The notes beneath the pieces were generated by a model that saw only the letters and a list, made by a program, of their open reading frames with translations, did no database searches and was not told the origin of the DNA. Positions 1-8,678 of a stretch of DNA of 64,000 nt are shown here, in pieces (positions within the stretch are counted from its first letter, which is position 1; each line of letters starts with the position of its first letter). The DNA is taken from NCBI RefSeq assembly GCF_009295825.1, contig NZ_WHKF01000005.1, positions 1-64,000 of the forward strand, given 5' to 3'. The position numbers and the translations under genes were made by a program. Source of the DNA: Marinifilum sp. N1E240. GTDB taxonomy: Bacteria > Bacteroidota > Bacteroidia > Bacteroidales > Marinifilaceae.

Positions 1-84
<84 letters not shown>

Positions 85-85
85 T

Positions 86-123
86 AAAAAGAGTCTTATT
101 CCAAATGGAGTAAGACTCTTTTT
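86..123 (+). terminator. Rho-independent terminator after first 5S
   Basis: The stem AAGAGTCTTATTCC pairs with GGAGTAAGACTCTT around a 4-base loop and is followed by a run of T. The stem sequence is repeated almost exactly after the second 5S gene. Confidence 0.9.
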
Positions 124-177
124 TATAATGAAAAATTACGTGCAAAGGATATTCTTTGTAATTAAAATATTAACGAT

Positions 178-288
<111 letters not shown>

Positions 289-293
289 CTTTA

Positions 294-332
294 AAAGAGT
301 CTTATTCCATCTAGGAGTAAGACTCTTTTTTT
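294..332 (+). terminator. Rho-independent terminator after second 5S
   Basis: The stem AAGAGTCTTATTCC pairs with GGAGTAAGACTCTT around a 5-base loop and is followed by seven T. It shares its stem with the terminator of the first 5S gene, which points to duplication of gene plus terminator as one unit. Confidence 0.9.
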
Positions 333-441
333 ATGAATTTAATTCAGTTTAATTAAGATTGATGCATATGAATTGGTTGAACAACTTTTAAATTCAACTT
401 CATAAGTCTGGAAAGGTTTAAATTTCTTTTAAGTTGGGCAT

Positions 442-475
442 AAAAAAAACACTCAATCAAAAGATTGAGTGTTTT
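442..475 (-). terminator. Terminator of the CAT tRNA gene
   Basis: The stem AACACTCAATC pairs with GATTGAGTGTT. On the minus strand it is followed by a run of eight T and lies 8 nt after the tRNA 3' end. A shorter T-run on the plus side could also stop transcripts from the 5S side. Confidence 0.85.
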
Positions 476-482
476 CTGGGGG

Positions 483-556
483 TGGGCCCACATGGGCTTG
501 AACCATGGACCCCCTGATTATGAGTCAGGTGCTCTAACCAGCTGAGCTATAGGCCC
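483..556 (-). tRNA. tRNA with CAT anticodon (elongator Met or Ile2)
   Basis: The minus strand folds as a complete 74-nt cloverleaf: acceptor GGGCCTA with TGGGCCC, D-arm GCTC/GAGC, anticodon arm CCTGA-CTCATAA-TCAGG, and T-arm CATGG-TTCAAGC-CCATG. The anticodon is CAT. The CCA end is not encoded. CAT tRNAs can be initiator Met, elongator Met or lysidine-modified Ile2. The fully paired first acceptor base pair argues against initiator, but Met and Ile2 cannot be separated by eye. Confidence 0.93.
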
Positions 557-656
557 TCGAAAAACTTATAAAATAAAAGCAATGTTTTATCTTTGTTTTC
601 GGTGTGCAATATTACATATTTGTATTGAATAATTCAATAATTGACACAAAAATTTT

Positions 657-1286
657 ATGCAAAAATACAATTCTTTCTCAAATATAATCTTTGATTTCGG
701 TGGTGTACTTTTGAATATTGATCCGGATAAGGCAGTTAACAGTTTTAAAAATATTGGTTTAGAGGATGTTCAATTAATTAAAAATGAATATCGGACTAAT
801 GGTTTATTCGATTCACTTGAAAAAGGAATTATTAGTGCAGATGAATTTAGATCTGAAATTAGAAAACACATTTGTAAAGATGTAAGTGATAAGGAAATTG
901 ATGAAGCTTGGAATTCCATGCTTTTAGATCTGCCTTACGAACGATTAGAGCTTCTTAGCCGACTTAAGGAAAAGCATAGAATATTTTTATTGAGTAATAC
1001 TAATATCATCCACTGGGAAGCTTATACGGGGATGATACGAGAAACTCATGGAGTTAACTTGTCTGATTTTTTTGAAAAAGATTATTATTCTCATGATATG
1101 GGTTTGAGAAAACCAGATACTAAAATTTATTCATCGGTTTTATACAAGGAAGGACTGGTTGCAGAGGAAACATTATTTATTGATGATATGTTTGCCAATG
1201 TTGAAGCGGCAAGATCGGTTGGTATGAAGGGACACTTCCTGGATTTGGATAATGGTGAAACAGTTTTGGACTTGTTCGGAAATTAA
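657..1286 (+). CDS. HAD-family phosphatase, YihX-like
   Basis: This is a 209-residue cytosolic HAD-superfamily hydrolase. Motif I is FDFGGV with the nucleophile Asp at residue 13, motif II is LLSNTN, and motifs III/IV are seen as GLRKPDTKIY and LFIDDMFANVEAA. The arrangement, including a Gly two residues after the nucleophile, matches the YihX/glucose-1-phosphatase branch. The substrate cannot be read from the sequence. The gene stands alone, divergent from the tRNA, and its stop lies 6 bp from the stop of the convergent gene at 1293. No terminator is visible between the two. Confidence 0.85.
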   Translation: MQKYNSFSNIIFDFGGVLLNIDPDKAVNSFKNIGLEDVQLIKNEYRTNGLFDSLEKGIISADEFRSEIRKHICKDVSDKEIDEAWNSMLLDLPYERLELLSRLKEKHRIFLLSNTNIIHWEAYTGMIRETHGVNLSDFFEKDYYSHDMGLRKPDTKIYSSVLYKEGLVAEETLFIDDMFANVEAARSVGMKGHFLDLDNGETVLDLFGN

Positions 1287-1292
1287 AAAGGA

Positions 1293-2078
1293 TTATTTCT
1301 TTTTGAAACTACCCATTGTATTGTCGTAATTGATATAGTACAAGCCTGACTGAAGTCCTTTAAGATTGATTTTGGTACCGAAGCCTTTAAATACAATATT
1401 ACCGAAATTATCGTAAATTTCATATAAAGTGGAGTCTGTAAAAAGAAGTTCATCTTTTACTTTTTCAGGACCAAAACTAACTAATTTTAGTTTTGATTGA
1501 TGAACGATACGATCTGAATATTTTGGCTTGCCAGTATAATCAGTTTGACACAATCGAAATAAATTTTCACCTGTATGTGGACGAACATTTAATTCATATT
1601 TGTTAAGGGTGGACGAACCTTTTCCTTCCACTTCACCAACAGTTATCCATTTGTTCCAACGATATTGTTGCACAGTAAAAGGAATAGAACCCATTTCGCC
1701 ACGAGTACTCCAATGCAATATTCCTTTTTTGTCCACCTCTGCTTTTTGTAAAACAAATGATGCCTTAGGTTGTATAACCTCGGCATTTATAACTCTTGGT
1801 ATACAGCCGCTTTTATAACGAAGTATTACAGTAATTTTTTGACCGATATCAAAATTGAAATGTGTTAAATCTATCTCGAAAGCGCTGCTGTTAATTTCAT
1901 CAGATGACGTTTGACCATTTACGCTCACTTCGTAAACGCAATATCCAATACCTGAATCGGCAAAGGGGTTCATAACGTAAAGATTTTTGCCCAAATAAAT
2001 ACCACTTAATTCGAGTTTATCTCCATAAGCGAAAGTAAATAGAAATGAAAAAATTATGAGCAGGACTTTTTTCTTCAC
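1293..2078 (-). CDS. Secreted protein with type IX C-terminal sorting-like domain
   Basis: A 261-residue protein with a clear signal peptide (Lys-rich start, hydrophobic core to about residue 19). The last 55 or so residues look like a T9SS type A sorting domain: a YDNFGNIVFKG strand followed by LKGLQSGLYYINY and a basic end. The middle has beta-rich segments but no domain I recognise. If right, it would be exported by Sec and then moved across the outer membrane by the GldKLMN machinery encoded at 42971-48730. The start codon is GTG, chosen because the signal peptide begins there and no in-frame ATG lies just upstream. Confidence 0.65.
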   Translation of the reverse strand: MKKKVLLIIFSFLFTFAYGDKLELSGIYLGKNLYVMNPFADSGIGYCVYEVSVNGQTSSDEINSSAFEIDLTHFNFDIGQKITVILRYKSGCIPRVINAEVIQPKASFVLQKAEVDKKGILHWSTRGEMGSIPFTVQQYRWNKWITVGEVEGKGSSTLNKYELNVRPHTGENLFRLCQTDYTGKPKYSDRIVHQSKLKLVSFGPEKVKDELLFTDSTLYEIYDNFGNIVFKGFGTKINLKGLQSGLYYINYDNTMGSFKKK

Positions 2079-2150
2079 GCTGATAATGCTATGTTTAGGT
2101 CTATACGCAAGATATAAAACTATATGTAATAAAAAAATCCGTTAATCAAG

Positions 2151-4112
2151 TTAATTGATATTATTGTCAATCCAATCACCGTTACGTTTAATGATTTGTT
2201 TGAGTTCAGATATGGCTTCTTTACTAGGAATATTCTTGATTAAAACTTCGTGCCCTTTGTAAAGAGACACCTTACCCGGACCAGCTCCTACATAACCATA
2301 ATCAACATCTCCCATTTCGCCAGGACCATTTACAATGCAGCCCATAACTCCAATTTTTAAATGAGTTAAGTGGGAAAATTCTTTTTTTACTTCTGCAACT
2401 ACATCCTGCAACTGGAATAGTGTTCTACCGCATCCAGGGCAGGAAACGAATTCAGTCTTTGTAGTTCTTACTCTTGCCGCCTGAAGAATTCCAAAAGCGG
2501 TAGATAAAACCTCATTTTGAGGAAGTATTCCATTGTTTTCTATGCTTATGCCATTACCGAATCCATCGAAGAATAAGCTACCTAAATCGCAAGATGATTT
2601 TATGTGTAGATCTTCGAGTGAATTATCGTGGAAAGATCTTTTGAAAATTATTGGAGCTTTACAATTACTTTCAATCAATTTAAATGCAAAGGCTCTTTGT
2701 TCTGCAAATGCATTCTGATGATTCGATTTACAGATTAACACGATTTTAGGATTTGCTTTTACCTTTTCAATAAAATCATTGGAGAGATCTTTATAAGTAC
2801 ACTCTAAAAAGTGAATGTCGCAACAAAATGCAGTTAGGTTATCATTTAAAAATTCCTCTGTTTGAAACAATGGATAGGATTTATCGGTATATTGATCAGT
2901 TAATTCCCAACATTCCTGATCTACAATAATGCCCATGTCTTTTGGATAATCAGCAAAAATTGGATCGTACCCATTAACATATATGTAATCGGCTGCTAAT
3001 TTCCCTTTTTCCCACTCTAGTGTATCATCATCCTGAATGTAGCCTGCCAATTGTGGTAAATCGGCAGTTAAAAATCTTTCGTGACTTAAATCTGAGATGA
3101 CTACAGGAAGTTTTTTACTGCCAATATTCTCAATCAGATAGGTTGATCTCTTGTAAAAATCAAACAGGTTGACATCGGCATTTTCAACGGGAACAATTTG
3201 CTCATGATTTTCTTTCTCTAAAACATAGTCCACTAATTTTTGCCCAACAGGAGATTCTATTTCCGGATCTTCAGTCAAGGAAATACGAACTGTATCTCCT
3301 ATCCCATCATTTAAAAGAGCTCCGGTTCCAACTGCCGATTTAATTCTTCCGTCTTCTCCTTCTCCAGCTTCAGTAACACCCAAATGCAAAGGAAAATGGA
3401 TATCTTCATTTTCCATTTCACTTACTAACAGACGAACTGTTTTCACCATCATTACCGTATTGCTCGATTTAATGGAAATAGCAACATTGTAAAAATCTTG
3501 TTCCTTGCAAATCCTCAGAAATTCAAGAGTTGCTTCAACCATACCTCTTGGTGTATCACCATATCGGCTCATTATTCTGTCTGATAAAGAACCATGATTG
3601 GTACCAATACGAATTGCCGTATTGTGTTCTTTACAGATGCGTAAAAGTGGAATAAATTTATCTCTAATTTTCTCTAAATCTTCCTGATACTTATATTCTC
3701 CATAATTGCTATTGTTGAAATCAGCTCTTTTATCCACAAAATTTCCCGGATTGATTCGAACTTTATCAACGAATTTTGCTGCTATCGTAGCCGCTTTAGG
3801 ATTGAAATGAATATCAGCAACCAAAGGAGTTTGATAACCTCTCTTTAACAATTCCTCTTTTATAAACCTTAAGTTCTCAGCCTCTTTAGTACCTTGAGTA
3901 GTCAAACGTACATATTCAGCACCCGACTCAATCATTCCAATAGCTTGCTCAACGCTTGCATTAATATCGTTTGTATCGGTATTGGTCATCGATTGAATCC
4001 GAATAGGATTACATGCTCCCATTGGTGTAATTCCAATTTTCGATTCGCTCGATGTGCGACGAGAATAGTTAAAAAGATCTTTACAAAATTGTTTATGTTG
4101 TGAGAAACTCAT
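2151..4112 (-). CDS. ispG: 4-hydroxy-3-methylbut-2-enyl diphosphate synthase, long form
   Basis: IspG (GcpE) catalyses the penultimate step of the MEP isoprenoid pathway, reducing MEcPP to HMBPP with a 4Fe-4S cluster. The N-terminal TIM barrel carries the family signature around PIRIQSMTNTDTND. The C-terminal domain has the cluster ligands in SCPGCGRTLF and GCIVNGPGEMGD. At about 653 residues it is the long type, with a central insertion between barrel and Fe-S domain as in Bacteroidota, Chlamydiae and plants, against about 370 residues in E. coli. An upstream in-frame GTG at 4136 overlaps a TACCTTTG promoter element, so the ATG at 4112 is preferred. Confidence 0.95.
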   Translation of the reverse strand: MSFSQHKQFCKDLFNYSRRTSSESKIGITPMGACNPIRIQSMTNTDTNDINASVEQAIGMIESGAEYVRLTTQGTKEAENLRFIKEELLKRGYQTPLVADIHFNPKAATIAAKFVDKVRINPGNFVDKRADFNNSNYGEYKYQEDLEKIRDKFIPLLRICKEHNTAIRIGTNHGSLSDRIMSRYGDTPRGMVEATLEFLRICKEQDFYNVAISIKSSNTVMMVKTVRLLVSEMENEDIHFPLHLGVTEAGEGEDGRIKSAVGTGALLNDGIGDTVRISLTEDPEIESPVGQKLVDYVLEKENHEQIVPVENADVNLFDFYKRSTYLIENIGSKKLPVVISDLSHERFLTADLPQLAGYIQDDDTLEWEKGKLAADYIYVNGYDPIFADYPKDMGIIVDQECWELTDQYTDKSYPLFQTEEFLNDNLTAFCCDIHFLECTYKDLSNDFIEKVKANPKIVLICKSNHQNAFAEQRAFAFKLIESNCKAPIIFKRSFHDNSLEDLHIKSSCDLGSLFFDGFGNGISIENNGILPQNEVLSTAFGILQAARVRTTKTEFVSCPGCGRTLFQLQDVVAEVKKEFSHLTHLKIGVMGCIVNGPGEMGDVDYGYVGAGPGKVSLYKGHEVLIKNIPSKEAISELKQIIKRNGDWIDNNIN

Positions 4113-4135
4113 TGCCTTTGATTTGAATTTAAGCA

Positions 4136-4143
4136 CAAAGGTA
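4136..4143 (-). promoter_or_regulatory. Bacteroidota -7 element for ispG
   Basis: The minus strand reads TACCTTTG, matching the TAnnTTTG -7 consensus of Bacteroidota. It lies 23 bp before the ATG at 4112. No good -33 TTTG is seen at the expected spacing. Confidence 0.5.
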
Positions 4144-4157
4144 ATTGATAAATTTTA

Positions 4158-4165
4158 TAAATTTG
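4158..4165 (+). promoter_or_regulatory. Bacteroidota -7 element for gldA
   Basis: TAAATTTG matches TAnnTTTG and lies about 60 bp before the gldA ATG, back to back with the ispG element. No matching -33 box is evident. Confidence 0.45.
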
Positions 4166-4226
4166 ATCATCCTTTAGCAAGAAGTAAGAGCTCTCAAGCT
4201 ATAGGACAACAATGTAAACCATTCCT

Positions 4227-5126
4227 ATGTCGATAATTGTTCAAGAAGTAAGTAAGCTGTATGGCAAACAAAAAGCACTCGATACCATTAGTTTTGAGAT
4301 TAACAAAGGTGAGGTTGTTGGATTTTTGGGTCCTAATGGAGCTGGTAAATCAACAATGATGAAGATTATTACGGGATACATTCCACAATCTTCGGGATTT
4401 GTTGAAGTGAATGGTTTAAATATTGAGGAACATTCGCTAGAAGTTAGAAAGCAGATTGGTTATTTGCCCGAGCATAATCCATTGTATCTGGAAATGTATG
4501 TGAAAGAATATTTGGATCATGTTGCTTCCATTTACAAGCTGGGTAATAAAAGGACTCGAATTGCCGAAATGATTGAGCTTACAGGATTGGGAATAGAACA
4601 GAATAAAAAAATTGGCTCTCTCTCGAAAGGATACCGGCAAAGAGTGGGAATTGCTCAGGCTCTGATTCATAATCCGAAGGTTTTAATACTCGATGAACCA
4701 ACTACAGGACTCGATCCCAATCAGTTGATAGAAGTAAGGAAATTGATTCAGGATATAGGGAAAGAAAAAACAGTAATGCTTTCAACACATATTATGCAGG
4801 AAGTTGAAGCTTGTTGCGAAAGAGCTTTAATTATTAATAAAGGAAATTTAGTTGCTGATAAACGAATTGTAAATTTAAATTCAGAATTAAATTCTAAGAT
4901 AATTGAATTGGAATTTGCCGAAAGAATTTCAGTTGAGAACCTAAAAAGTCTCCCAGCAATTAAAGGAATAAACGATTTGGGTAACAATCGATATGCAGTT
5001 TCAACAGATGAAGATATCCGTAAAGAAATATTTCAAACAGCAGTGGCAAATAATTGGATCATTTTAGAGATGAAGCTACAAAGCCAAAATCTCGAAGAAA
5101 TATTCCATGAATTAACAGTCGAATAA
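4227..5126 (+). CDS. gldA: Gliding-motility-type ABC transporter ATPase GldA
   Basis: A 299-residue ABC ATPase with Walker A GPNGAGKST (about 33-41), signature LSKGYRQR and Walker B VLILDEP followed by TTGLDPNQL. The wording around these, including GYLPEHNPLYLEMYVKEYL and STHIMQEVEA, closely follows GldA of Flavobacterium, which works with the membrane proteins GldF and GldG. Neither partner lies in this window. GldA homologues also occur in non-gliding Bacteroidota, so motility is not proven. The gene is divergent from ispG and upstream of the metK leader. Confidence 0.85.
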   Translation: MSIIVQEVSKLYGKQKALDTISFEINKGEVVGFLGPNGAGKSTMMKIITGYIPQSSGFVEVNGLNIEEHSLEVRKQIGYLPEHNPLYLEMYVKEYLDHVASIYKLGNKRTRIAEMIELTGLGIEQNKKIGSLSKGYRQRVGIAQALIHNPKVLILDEPTTGLDPNQLIEVRKLIQDIGKEKTVMLSTHIMQEVEACCERALIINKGNLVADKRIVNLNSELNSKIIELEFAERISVENLKSLPAIKGINDLGNNRYAVSTDEDIRKEIFQTAVANNWIILEMKLQSQNLEEIFHELTVE

Positions 5127-5156
5127 AGACTTACATGTCTTAATAGAGGTCAAACT

Positions 5157-5193
5157 AGCTGTTTTTCAGGAGTACGAATTGTTAAAAACAGCT
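5157..5193 (+). terminator. Inverted repeat after gldA, possible terminator
   Basis: AGCTGTTTTT and AAAAACAGCT form a perfect 10-bp inverted repeat about 30 bp after the gldA stop. No T-run follows directly, so its role as a terminator is uncertain. Confidence 0.35.
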
Positions 5194-5229
5194 AAAACAG
5201 CTCTTGCATTTTTGTTTCTTTCCGAAATA

Positions 5230-5325
5230 ATACTTTCCTTTGCGACGAAATAAGTGGAAAGATTTGGCTGCTTGCAACCACAGAAAAAAATGCTAAATGG
5301 TAAACTATATTGCTTTTCTGCAATT
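5230..5325 (+). promoter_or_regulatory. Candidate SAM riboswitch (SAM-I clan-like) before metK
   Basis: The 356-bp gap before metK holds the string GCTTGCAACCAC followed 7 bases later by TGCTAAATGG. These resemble the GCAACC and GTGCTAA cores of SAM-I-clan aptamers. GTGG at 5254 can pair with CCAC at 5277. The position before the SAM synthetase gene fits feedback control by SAM. The P1 stem and expression platform are not clear to me; a small hairpin (ACCATTA/TAATGGT, 5360-5378) lies downstream. The fold was judged by eye only. Confidence 0.55.
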
Positions 5326-5482
5326 AGATGACCTAACATTGCTTTCCCGTATCGTGAACACCATTATTTAGTAATGGTATTAAACAACAATACGTATTGA
5401 TTATTTCAGACATAGTTAATTCTCGTATGTAGTATTGATGACACTGAGACAATCGATAGGACAACTAATTTATTAAAATATT

Positions 5483-6739
5483 ATGGGATATTTATTCACA
5501 TCAGAGTCAGTTTCAGAAGGACATCCAGATAAAGTCGCTGATCAAATTTCAGATGCTTTATTGGATAAATTTTTAGCTTTCGACCCAAATTCGAAAGTTG
5601 CATGTGAAACTATGGTTACAACCGGGCAGGTTATTCTTGCCGGTGAGGTTAAAACCAAAACTTATATCGATGCTCAAGAAGTTGCTCGCCAGGTAATCAA
5701 TCGTATTGGTTACACTAAAAGTGAGTATCAGTTCGATGGAACATCATGTGGTGTTTTATCAGCAATTCATGAGCAATCAGATGATATCAACCGTGGTGTA
5801 GATCGTGAAGATCCAATGGCACAAGGTGCAGGTGATCAGGGAATGATGTTCGGTTATGCGAGCAAAGAAACTGATGATTATATGCCTTTATCTTTAGAGC
5901 TTTCACATCGTTTGCTCATCGAATTGGCAGCTATTCGTCGCGAAGGACGAGAGATGACTTATCTTCGTCCAGATTCAAAATCTCAGGTAACCATTCAGTA
6001 TAACGATCAGGATTCTCCTGAAAGAATTCACACCATTGTGGTTTCTACTCAGCACGATGATTTTGGTCCGAATGATGAATTAATGTTGGCTAAAATCAAG
6101 AAGGATGTTAAAAACATTTTGATTCCGCGTGTCATCAATCAATTACCAGAACGTGTTCAGTCTTTGTTCGATGATGAGATTATATTACACGTAAATCCAA
6201 CAGGAAAATTTGTAATTGGTGGTCCTCACGGAGATACAGGATTAACAGGTCGTAAGATTATTGTTGATACATACGGTGGTAAAGGTGCTCACGGTGGTGG
6301 TGCATTCTCAGGAAAAGATCCTTCAAAAGTAGACCGTTCGGCTGCCTATGCTTCTCGTCATATTGCGAAAAATTTGGTTGCAGCTGGTGTTACCGACGAA
6401 ATTTTGGTTCAATTGTCATATGCAATTGGTGTTGCCGAGCCTGTAGGTATTTTTGTTGATACTTATGGTAAATCGAATGTATCGCTTAGCGATGGAGAAA
6501 TTGCTGAGAAAGTAAAAGAATTATTTGATTTGCGTCCGGCAGCTATCGAGCAACGTTTGAAATTACGTAATCCTATTTACGAAGAGTCGGCGGCTTACGG
6601 TCACATGGGACGTACACCGAGAACCGTGGTGAAGAAATTTGATTCTCCTTACTTTGGTGATAAGGAAATGGAAGTTGAATTGTTTACCTGGGAGAAACTC
6701 GACTATGTAGAGCAGGTAAAAGAAACATTTGGTTTGTAA
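5483..6739 (+). CDS. metK: S-adenosylmethionine synthetase
   Basis: MetK makes SAM from methionine and ATP as a cytosolic tetramer. The 418-residue protein has the N-terminal SEGHPDK motif, the ATP-binding [12 protein letters not shown] motif, [20 protein letters not shown] and the glycine-rich [19 protein letters not shown] loop. Length and motifs are complete. It is a single-gene unit with a long leader carrying a candidate SAM riboswitch and its own terminator, which suggests control by its product. Confidence 0.97.
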   Translation: MGYLFTSESVSEGHPDKVADQISDALLDKFLAFDPNSKVACETMVTTGQVILAGEVKTKTYIDAQEVARQVINRIGYTKSEYQFDGTSCGVLSAIHEQSDDINRGVDREDPMAQGAGDQGMMFGYASKETDDYMPLSLELSHRLLIELAAIRREGREMTYLRPDSKSQVTIQYNDQDSPERIHTIVVSTQHDDFGPNDELMLAKIKKDVKNILIPRVINQLPERVQSLFDDEIILHVNPTGKFVIGGPHGDTGLTGRKIIVDTYGGKGAHGGGAFSGKDPSKVDRSAAYASRHIAKNLVAAGVTDEILVQLSYAIGVAEPVGIFVDTYGKSNVSLSDGEIAEKVKELFDLRPAAIEQRLKLRNPIYEESAAYGHMGRTPRTVVKKFDSPYFGDKEMEVELFTWEKLDYVEQVKETFGL

Positions 6740-6761
6740 ACAACAACAAACACATTATATT

Positions 6762-6793
6762 TAAGCCATTCCTTTCGGGGAATGGCTTTTTTG
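6762..6793 (+). terminator. Terminator after metK
   Basis: AAGCCATTCC and GGAATGGCTT pair around a short loop and are followed by a T-run. It lies between convergent metK and the gene at 6794. Confidence 0.9.
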
Positions 6794-6994
6794 TTAGTGC
6801 TTAAATTTTCGATTTAAAAAACGATAAGTAAGATTTGAAACACCTACAAAAATCAGAAACCAAACGAAACCTATAATTATAGCTTTAATCATTATTTTAG
6901 AGTCAATAAGATATTCTGGCAAAGGTAATTTTATCAAGTTGGTGATGATTATTCCTATCACAATTGATAAGAATATTTTAAGTTTTCTGTTCAT
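6794..6994 (-). CDS. Small two-helix membrane protein
   Basis: A 66-residue protein with two hydrophobic segments (about 8-20 and 36-55) separated by a short polar loop, with basic residues at both ends, so both termini are probably cytosolic. I do not recognise a family. It starts 6 bp after the stop of the epimerase gene and is probably cotranscribed with it. Its stop abuts the metK terminator. Confidence 0.55.
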   Translation of the reverse strand: MNRKLKIFLSIVIGIIITNLIKLPLPEYLIDSKIMIKAIIIGFVWFLIFVGVSNLTYRFLNRKFKH

Positions 6995-7000
6995 TGTATT

Positions 7001-8026
7001 TTAGTCCTTTTTTACTTTAGCATCAATTGGGTAATGCATTACTGTATCTTTAATGCTTTTATCTATAGGGATAAATTTGAAATTTATTGACTTTTTAATT
7101 TTTTCGTTTGAGTAATGCTTCACATTGTGCGATGCTCGGGCGGTTTCTCTGGTAAAACCTGCAGGTTTAAACAAAAAAATCTTTTTTAGTAGTGCAAATC
7201 GCCAACCAATTTCAGTCATTTTTGACGACGCATATATTGTAGGACCTTCAATACCAATGTATTTTGCGATGGACTTGGAAATGAATTCATAGGTGCAGTC
7301 TTCGCCATTAAGGATATAGCGCTCGTTAACGAGATTACTTTCCATTAGTTCAACCATGGCTCGGCTTACATCTCTAACATCCACATAACCTGTAATTCCT
7401 TTTGTGTAATATTTTAATCCTTTGGCAACTGTGCTAAATAAAAGTGAGCTTCCCTTATCCCATTGTCCTGGACCCAAAATAATAGATGGATTTACAATTA
7501 CGGCATTTAAACCTTCTTCAATTCCACGCCAAACTTCCAATTCGGATTGAAACTTACTTACCGAATAGCCTGATCGTTTTTCTTCAGGACTCCAGGGAGT
7601 TGTTTCAGTAACGGTATCTTCTCCCTCTTCGGGCGATCCCAATGCAGCAATGGAGCTTACCATGCAAAATTTATGAATCCTGGCATCAATACAAGCGTTA
7701 ACCAAGTTGCGAGTTCCCTCTACATTTATATCCAACATGTTCTTTTTGTCTTCTTTTTTAAAAGAAACCAAAGCCGCACAATGATAAACATCTACAACAT
7801 CTTTTAAAGCTACTTCTAAAGAAAAAGGATCGAGCATATCACCATTGAACCACTCAATTTTTTGGTAAAGTTCATCAGCTTTATCGGTATAATACGAAAA
7901 AGTGTTTTTAACCAAATTGGTATTGCTACTTTCTCTTTTTAGAGCACGTACCTTTTGTCCTTTCGAAACTAAATCGAAAAGTAAATGAGAGCCAACAAGA
8001 CCTGTTCCACCAGTTACAAAAATCAT
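7001..8026 (-). CDS. NAD-dependent epimerase/dehydratase (extended SDR)
   Basis: A 341-residue extended short-chain dehydrogenase. The N-terminal Rossmann motif is TGGTGLVGSHL, the NAD-ribose region follows, and the catalytic Tyr-Lys pair is YSVSK with an upstream Ser in VSSIAALG. The substrate is unknown. Family members include nucleotide-sugar epimerases and dihydroflavonol-reductase-like enzymes; the VNPSIILGPGQW segment suggests the latter branch. It is the first gene of a pair with the small membrane protein downstream. Confidence 0.85.
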   Translation of the reverse strand: MIFVTGGTGLVGSHLLFDLVSKGQKVRALKRESSNTNLVKNTFSYYTDKADELYQKIEWFNGDMLDPFSLEVALKDVVDVYHCAALVSFKKEDKKNMLDINVEGTRNLVNACIDARIHKFCMVSSIAALGSPEEGEDTVTETTPWSPEEKRSGYSVSKFQSELEVWRGIEEGLNAVIVNPSIILGPGQWDKGSSLLFSTVAKGLKYYTKGITGYVDVRDVSRAMVELMESNLVNERYILNGEDCTYEFISKSIAKYIGIEGPTIYASSKMTEIGWRFALLKKIFLFKPAGFTRETARASHNVKHYSNEKIKKSINFKFIPIDKSIKDTVMHYPIDAKVKKD

Positions 8027-8063
8027 AGGTTGAGAATTAAATGTAAAAGAAAACAGGGTGAAG

Positions 8064-8474
8064 TTATTTCACCCAATTCAGTTTAATGGTTTGTTTCATT
8101 TGGTAGTGAACGCTTAATGGTACCGGACTTGTTCCAGTTACTGCTTCAATAATTTTCTTTTCTTCAGCAGTATAATCCTTATCTGGGAAGTTGAATTCTA
8201 CAATTACTTCAGATACACGACGAGGATCACTTGCCATTATTTTCGTAATATCCAGTTCTGTTCCAACAATATCAATATTGTTATCACGAGCCACAATTCC
8301 CATAATGGTCATAATACAAGAACCCAATGACGTTGCCAATAAGTCGGTTGGTGAAAATGCTTCTCCTTTTCCCTGATTATCGGTTGGTGCATCGGTAAAA
8401 ATTTTATTTCCAGATTGTAGATGAATACATTCTGTTCGTAAATCTCCAAGATATTTGGATTTTATAGTTGTCAT
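8064..8474 (-). CDS. OsmC/Ohr-family protein
   Basis: A 136-residue OsmC-fold protein. The central motif SPTDLLATSLGSCIMTIMGI carries the first conserved Cys. In peroxidase members a second Cys sits in a CPV segment near the C-terminus; here the matching place reads TSPVPLSVHY, with Ser for Cys. Thiol peroxidase activity by the usual two-Cys mechanism is therefore doubtful. It lies 37 bp upstream of the epimerase start on the same strand and may be cotranscribed. Confidence 0.85.
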   Translation of the reverse strand: MTTIKSKYLGDLRTECIHLQSGNKIFTDAPTDNQGKGEAFSPTDLLATSLGSCIMTIMGIVARDNNIDIVGTELDITKIMASDPRRVSEVIVEFNFPDKDYTAEEKKIIEAVTGTSPVPLSVHYQMKQTIKLNWVK

Positions 8475-8633
8475 GGTATTTTGATTTGAAATTTAAAGCT
8501 AAATATATCTAATAATTTCGGATTATAAGTAAGTAGGATGAAATGGGATTTAATCATCATTGAAATGCTGATTAAAAAACCTTTAGCAGCCTGAATATGC
8601 ATGCAATATGATCATTCGCTTTTGTATTTTTTC

Positions 8634-8641
8634 TATATTTG
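8634..8641 (+). promoter_or_regulatory. -7 element before ileS
   Basis: TATATTTG matches the TAnnTTTG consensus and lies 37 bp before the ileS ATG. No clear -33 TTTG is found at 19-21 bp spacing. Confidence 0.5.
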
Positions 8642-8678
8642 TAAACTTTTTAGCGAATACAAGATAAAATTAATATAA

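Noticed and set aside
4113-4136. GTG start extending IspG by 8 residues
   Set aside because: The codon lies within the likely -7 promoter element and adds residues not seen at the usual start.
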